Below are positions 34,015-37,013 of a stretch of DNA of 37,013 nucleotides, piece after piece. Within the stretch, counting starts at the first letter, position 1, and each line of letters starts with the position of its first letter. This DNA is from Chitinophagaceae bacterium (GTDB lineage Bacteria > Bacteroidota > Bacteroidia > Chitinophagales > Chitinophagaceae): contig JANWHX010000322.1 in NCBI GenBank assembly GCA_025450235.1, forward strand, positions 1-37,013, in the 5' to 3' direction. A program made the translations under genes and the position numbers. A model generated the notes under the pieces. That model worked only from the letters and a program-made list of their open reading frames with translations, was not told where the DNA came from and did no database searches.

Positions 34015-34440
34015 TCAAACCAATTGACTGCAATGCTGCTCAAAAGCATCAATAAGGTTTTTAGCAATGACCTGTGCGGGTCTTCCTTCGATCTGGTGTC
34101 TCTCTATAAAATGCACCAACTTTCCATTTTTGAATAAAGCAATTGAAGGCGAAGATGGAGGATATGGCAATAGGTGCTGACGTACTTTGTTGACGGCGTC
34201 TGTATCAAAACCAGCGAAGGTGGTGGTCAGATAGTCGGGCTTTGTCTTTGTGTTGGCCACAGCCATCAAAACTCCGGGCCTGGCTAAACCCGCTGCACAG
34301 CCACAAACAGAATTGATCATTACGAGTGTAGTGCCAGCTTTGGCAATTTGTGTGTCAACATCTTTAGCAGTCAATAATTCAGAAAAACCATTATCGGTTA
34401 ATTCCTCTTTCATGGGTATGACAATCTCTTCTGGATACAT
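34015..34440 (-). CDS. Bacilliredoxin, BrxA/BrxB (YphP/YqiW) family
   Basis: A 141-residue thioredoxin-fold protein with the CGC active site at Cys46 and Cys48 (MINSVCGCAAGLARP), the hallmark of the BrxA/BrxB family. In Bacillus these proteins remove bacillithiol from proteins; Bacteroidota, which also may make bacillithiol, often encode one. The N-terminus MYPEEIVIPMKEELTDNGF and the C-terminal FKNGKLVHFIERHQIEGRPA match the family. It is a single gene, convergent with nothing nearby; the 210-nt spacer to hsp20 contains possible promoters for both. Confidence 0.92.
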   Translation of the reverse strand: MYPEEIVIPMKEELTDNGFSELLTAKDVDTQIAKAGTTLVMINSVCGCAAGLARPGVLMAVANTKTKPDYLTTTFAGFDTDAVNKVRQHLLPYPPSSPSIALFKNGKLVHFIERHQIEGRPAQVIAKNLIDAFEQHCSQLV

Positions 34441-34567
34441 ATTTTATTAATTTGTTATAGCAACGCAAAAATACACAAAAAGTTCAGTAAGGTTGATTGA
34501 GAAATTATGTCACATGGATTCAAAGATTTCTGAAATAATGTCTCTTAAATGAGGGAGAAACGTCCTA

Positions 34568-34601
34568 TTTGACATTAAAAACAGCGGTGGTATGTGCTTT
34601 G
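34568..34601 (+). promoter_or_regulatory. Weak promoter candidate upstream of hsp20
   Basis: TTTG (34568-34571) is followed after 19 bp by TATGTGCTTTG, which contains TA and TTTG but with five bases rather than two between them. The following leader to ATG 34651 is about 45 nt. No heat-shock (CIRCE-like) inverted repeat was seen. Confidence 0.25.
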
Positions 34602-34650
34602 AGCTGATACCTGCGAAATCAAAAATTCCAAAACATAAAAAATAATAATT

Positions 34651-35097
34651 ATGACTCACTTAAAATTTCAACGCCGACCGATCGAAGCCGGATTTAACAA
34701 TCTTATTGATGATTTGTTCTCTGATCTGCCGGTTCTTTTTAAGAATGGTAGCGGACAATCAAAATGGCATGGTTTTGTTCCTGTTAATATTAAAGAATCA
34801 GAAAAGAATTACAGCATCGAGGTGGTAGCGCCGGGTTTCGAAAAAACAGATTTCAAAGTCGATATTGACAAGGATATACTTACCATTTCTGCTGAAAAGA
34901 AAGATGAAGCAAAAAATGAGGGAGAAAATGAAATCCGCAAAGAGTATTCTTATCGTTCGTTTAAGAGATCTTTCACTGTGGATGAAAAAATTGATGGTGC
35001 TGCTATCGAAGCGAAGTATGTTAATGGAATCTTAACATTAAACCTTCCTAAAAGGGAAGAGGTCAAAACATCGTCTAAAGTAATTAGTGTACAGTAA
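34651..35097 (+). CDS. Small heat shock protein, Hsp20/alpha-crystallin
   Basis: A 148-residue sHsp. The alpha-crystallin domain spans about 45-140: VPVNIKESEKNYSIEVVAPGF, LTISAEKKDEAKN, YRSFKRSFTVDEKIDG and the conserved AKYVNGILTLNLPKR. The N-terminal segment (LIDDLFSDLPVLF) is the usual variable oligomerisation part. It is an ATP-independent holdase that keeps unfolded proteins soluble. A hairpin terminator follows at 35216-35248, after an 8-bp tandem repeat. Confidence 0.94.
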   Translation: MTHLKFQRRPIEAGFNNLIDDLFSDLPVLFKNGSGQSKWHGFVPVNIKESEKNYSIEVVAPGFEKTDFKVDIDKDILTISAEKKDEAKNEGENEIRKEYSYRSFKRSFTVDEKIDGAAIEAKYVNGILTLNLPKREEVKTSSKVISVQ

Positions 35098-35111
35098 TAG
35101 TTAGGCGTTCG

Positions 35112-35159
35112 GATATTAAGATATTAAGATATTAAGATATTAGGATATTAGGATTTAAT
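35112..35159. repeat. 8-bp tandem repeat GATATTAA/GATATTAG
   Basis: Five complete 8-bp units, three GATATTAA and two GATATTAG, followed by a degenerate GATTTAAT, fill the 3' side of hsp20. It is AT-rich and could vary in copy number. Confidence 0.85.
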
Positions 35160-35215
35160 TACTAAGATATAAACGAATTCAAGAATTTTCTCATAAGCAG
35201 TTGGTTTTGGTTTAC

Positions 35216-35248
35216 ACCCTGTCGTTTCTACGACGGGGTTTCTTTTTT
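35216..35248 (+). terminator. Rho-independent terminator of hsp20
   Basis: ACCCTGTCGT and ACGACGGGGT pair over 10 bp (one T-G wobble) with a TTCT loop, followed by TTCTTTTTTC. The end touches the stop of the convergent NTF2-like gene. Confidence 0.8.
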
Positions 35249-35703
35249 CATGGCTGACATCCCTGCCGGCGACGTGTATCTATCAGGTATTGTATCTTCC
35301 AGGCATTATTAAATCTGACAAGGTGGAATGAATTTACCCCGCAGTGGCTGAATTTGCCATTGCGATAAAAATTATAAGGCGTCCAGGCAATGGCAAGGGG
35401 CCCGTCAATTTTTATCGTCTCAAATGTGATTCGTTCATCGGCTGAATCTTTTTTCAGCTTGCCAACAAAATCGGCGAAGTCCTGCAGACTCTCATTTACC
35501 ACGACAGTTTTCCCCTCCCGGTTACGGCTTATAGTCTGCATGATAGCACTGTCGCTGAATACACTTTTAAACAAACCCGCATCGGCATTCTTCATCCCGG
35601 AAAACATAGCGTTGATCGCCGACTTCACGGAATCTTCTGCTGACTGGGCTCTTGTGCCCGTTGCGACAGACAGCACTGTTAAGAGTATCAAAAAGCATTT
35701 CAT
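35248..35703 (-). CDS. Secreted NTF2-like (SnoaL/DUF4440-type) protein
   Basis: A 151-residue protein with a signal peptide (MKCFLILLTVLSVATGTRA, cleavage likely near residue 19-21). The rest is one cone-shaped NTF2-like domain: SVKSAINAMFSGMKNADAGLF helix start, FSDSAIMQTIS, LAIAWTPYNFYRNGKFSHCG and FHLVRFNNAWKIQYLIDTRR, as in the nuclear transport factor 2 family (DUF4440). Such periplasmic proteins may bind or modify small molecules. No catalytic residue is certain. It is divergent from the small lipoprotein at 35767 across 63 nt. Confidence 0.85.
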   Translation of the reverse strand: MKCFLILLTVLSVATGTRAQSAEDSVKSAINAMFSGMKNADAGLFKSVFSDSAIMQTISRNREGKTVVVNESLQDFADFVGKLKKDSADERITFETIKIDGPLAIAWTPYNFYRNGKFSHCGVNSFHLVRFNNAWKIQYLIDTRRRQGCQP

Positions 35704-35766
35704 ATTAACAAAGTTTAAGCTTCGGGATCAAATCAAATATCGTCTCTAAAAATAAAACCATTCATT

Positions 35767-36096
35767 ATGAAAGCAATGAAAATTGTACAAATGGTACTAT
35801 TAGTAGCCGTGATAGGCGCGGCAGCCAGTTGCAGCACGAGACGTGGCTATGATAGCGCGTATTACCCGGCGCCCCAGCCAAATTTCTCTCTGATCGTAGG
35901 TTCTTCGCCTGGTCTTGTTGTTGCAAGACATCCAAATGGTATGTATTATTACCGTGACCCGGGAGGACGCATTTATTGGCGCGGTTATGACAACCGGTAT
36001 TACCTGGACAGAAAATATATAAGCCGGTCGTACTATAATCACAGGCAGTACAACGATTGGAACCGTTATCACAATAACAATCGTCGCAGAAAATAA
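35767..36096 (+). CDS. Small Tyr/Arg/Asn-rich lipoprotein
   Basis: A 109-residue protein with a lipoprotein signal (VLLVAVIGAAASC, Cys22) and a mature part rich in Tyr, Arg and Asn (YYYRDPGGRIYWRGYDNRYY and NRYHNNNRRRK). The composition is like short envelope or stress proteins in Bacteroidota but no family is recognised. The C-terminal basic end may bind nucleic acid or LPS; that is speculation. A perfect 12-bp hairpin follows 32 nt after the stop. Confidence 0.75.
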   Translation: MKAMKIVQMVLLVAVIGAAASCSTRRGYDSAYYPAPQPNFSLIVGSSPGLVVARHPNGMYYYRDPGGRIYWRGYDNRYYLDRKYISRSYYNHRQYNDWNRYHNNNRRRK

Positions 36097-36127
36097 TTGC
36101 TGGCCGGTAACTATCGGGAAGTGATTT

Positions 36128-36160
36128 GCCAATGGTGAATATCGCACGTTCACCATTGGC
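36128..36160. terminator. Perfect 12-bp hairpin between convergent genes
   Basis: GCCAATGGTGAA and TTCACCATTGGC pair fully around TATCGCACG. It lies between the lipoprotein and the arginine decarboxylase, so it likely serves both. Neither side has a long T run, so it may be a processing or blocking hairpin rather than a classic intrinsic terminator. Confidence 0.55.
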
Positions 36161-36173
36161 GGTTGCTTATTAT

Positions 36174-37013
36174 TTACCTGCTATAACCCAGTATCTTCAA
36201 CATACTCTGCGCAGTTTGTTGTTTGGCAAATAACCAATCGGTCAATTTGCCATTACGGTCGTAACCAACAATTACATGTTTGGGAGAAGGGATCAGGCAA
36301 TGTTTTATACCCCCATATCCGCTGATCTGGTCCTGGTAGGCACCTGTATGAAAAAAACCAACGTACAGCGGTTCGCCGTTATTTATCTTGGGGAGAAACA
36401 CTTCATTGATGTGTTCTTCCGAATCGTAATAGTCATGACTGTCGCAGGTGATACCGCCTAACACGACTCGTTGATAATCGACATCCCATTTATTAATCGG
36501 GAGCATCAGGAATTTTTCCCCAATTCCCCATGTATCCGGCAGCGTGGTAATAAATGAAGAATCTATCATGTACCAGGTTTCCCGGTCATTCTGCACCTTT
36601 TCACCGGTCACGCTATAAATATGTGCCATGCTCTCTCCTACTGTAAAGCTTCCAAACTCCGTATAAATATTCGGCATGGGTACTTTCGCTTTTTTACAGG
36701 CAAGCTTGATATTACGAACAATCTCATTGATCATAAACTGGTAATCGTATTCAAATCCAAGGGAGTGTTTGATAGGAAAACCGCCCCCGATATTAATGGA
36801 ATCCAATTCAGGGCAGATCTTTTTCAGCTGGCAATAAAGGTTGATGATCTTATTCAATTCACTCCAATAGTAGATATCATCCTTGATGCCTTTGTTCAGA
36901 AATATGTGGAGCATCTTGAGTTGAAACTTACTTTCATACCCTTCAATCCTGTCAACATAGAACTCCAGGATATCCTTCGCCCGAATGCCCAGCCGGGATG
37001 TATAGAAAGGAAA
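36174..37013 (-). CDS. speA: Arginine decarboxylase, C-terminal part (cut by window end)
   Basis: The frame is open from the stop at 36174 to the window end, giving 279 residues plus the stop, and has no start inside. The first visible residues, FPFYTSRLGIRAKDI, continue a longer protein, so the ATG at 36914 is internal. LDSINIGGGFPIKHSLG is the PLP-phosphate Gly-rich loop of fold III decarboxylases. TCDSHDYYD carries the active-site Cys and Asp. It makes agmatine for polyamine synthesis from arginine; a related diaminopimelate- or lysine-type specificity cannot be excluded. The N-terminal half with the catalytic Lys lies outside the window. Confidence 0.82.
   Translation of the reverse strand, partial: FPFYTSRLGIRAKDILEFYVDRIEGYESKFQLKMLHIFLNKGIKDDIYYWSELNKIINLYCQLKKICPELDSINIGGGFPIKHSLGFEYDYQFMINEIVRNIKLACKKAKVPMPNIYTEFGSFTVGESMAHIYSVTGEKVQNDRETWYMIDSSFITTLPDTWGIGEKFLMLPINKWDVDYQRVVLGGITCDSHDYYDSEEHINEVFLPKINNGEPLYVGFFHTGAYQDQISGYGGIKHCLIPSPKHVIVGYDRNGKLTDWLFAKQQTAQSMLKILGYSR

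Noticed and set aside
33393-34055. Open frame of 220 codons on the plus strand over lgt
   Set aside because: Antisense to lgt and partly to its spacer; composition follows the complementary codons, with no motif.
36914-36914. Start of the arginine decarboxylase at the ATG here
   Set aside because: The frame continues to the window end with family-like residues (SRLGIRAKDI), so this is an internal Met.

Overview
The window looks like chromosomal DNA from a member of the Bacteroidota, most likely a Chitinophagaceae-like soil or freshwater lineage. The evidence is the short primary sigma factor of the Bacteroidota type, the lgt, DUF3822-rsmD and DUF2027-Smr gene types, lipoproteins with bare lipoboxes, and several TAnnTTTG -7 boxes in place of TATAAT. 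There is no rRNA, tRNA, CRISPR array, prophage or intact insertion sequence. Most genes are housekeeping genes, separated by spacers carrying small repeats.

Layout. 1-5.6 kb: SplB-like radical SAM protein, AlkD-type DNA glycosylase, two unknown lipoproteins, a CPBP-like membrane protein, rnpB (RNase P RNA, minus strand) carrying an extra palindrome, and a MarR regulator followed by a GNAT acetyltransferase behind a promoter that overlaps a perfect 12-bp inverted repeat. 5.8-9.6 kb: a tight minus-strand operon kaiC-kaiB-kaiB-PAS histidine kinase, which is the most notable system here. 9.9-19.0 kb, all minus strand: Smr/DUF2027 protein, amino acid permease, polyprenyl synthase, RNase R, LpxK, 5-formyl-THF cyclo-ligase, RsmD and its DUF3822 partner. 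19.0-23.1 kb, plus strand: degenerate 'ATCCGYG' repeats, a MATE transporter, a MITE-like element of about 121 bp with an 8-bp target duplication, two methyltransferases and a YdeI-like protein. 23.1-31.4 kb, minus strand: beta-propeller protein, FolB, thioredoxin reductase and a complete RND efflux operon (outer-membrane factor, adaptor, pump). 31.6-37.0 kb: RpoD, Lgt, a bacilliredoxin, Hsp20, an NTF2-like secreted protein, a small Tyr/Arg-rich lipoprotein, and the C-terminal part of an arginine decarboxylase cut by the window end.

How the genes work together. The kai genes would form a KaiC ATPase/autokinase with two KaiB partners and a membrane-free PAS kinase as output. This resembles the cyanobacterial KaiC-KaiB-SasA core, but with no KaiA and no response regulator in view. 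TrxB and the bacilliredoxin are thiol-redox functions, AlkD is DNA repair, and MATE and RND are export systems. LpxK and Lgt serve the envelope, and RNase R, rnpB and RsmD serve RNA metabolism. All calls rest on reading protein motifs; no database search was run.
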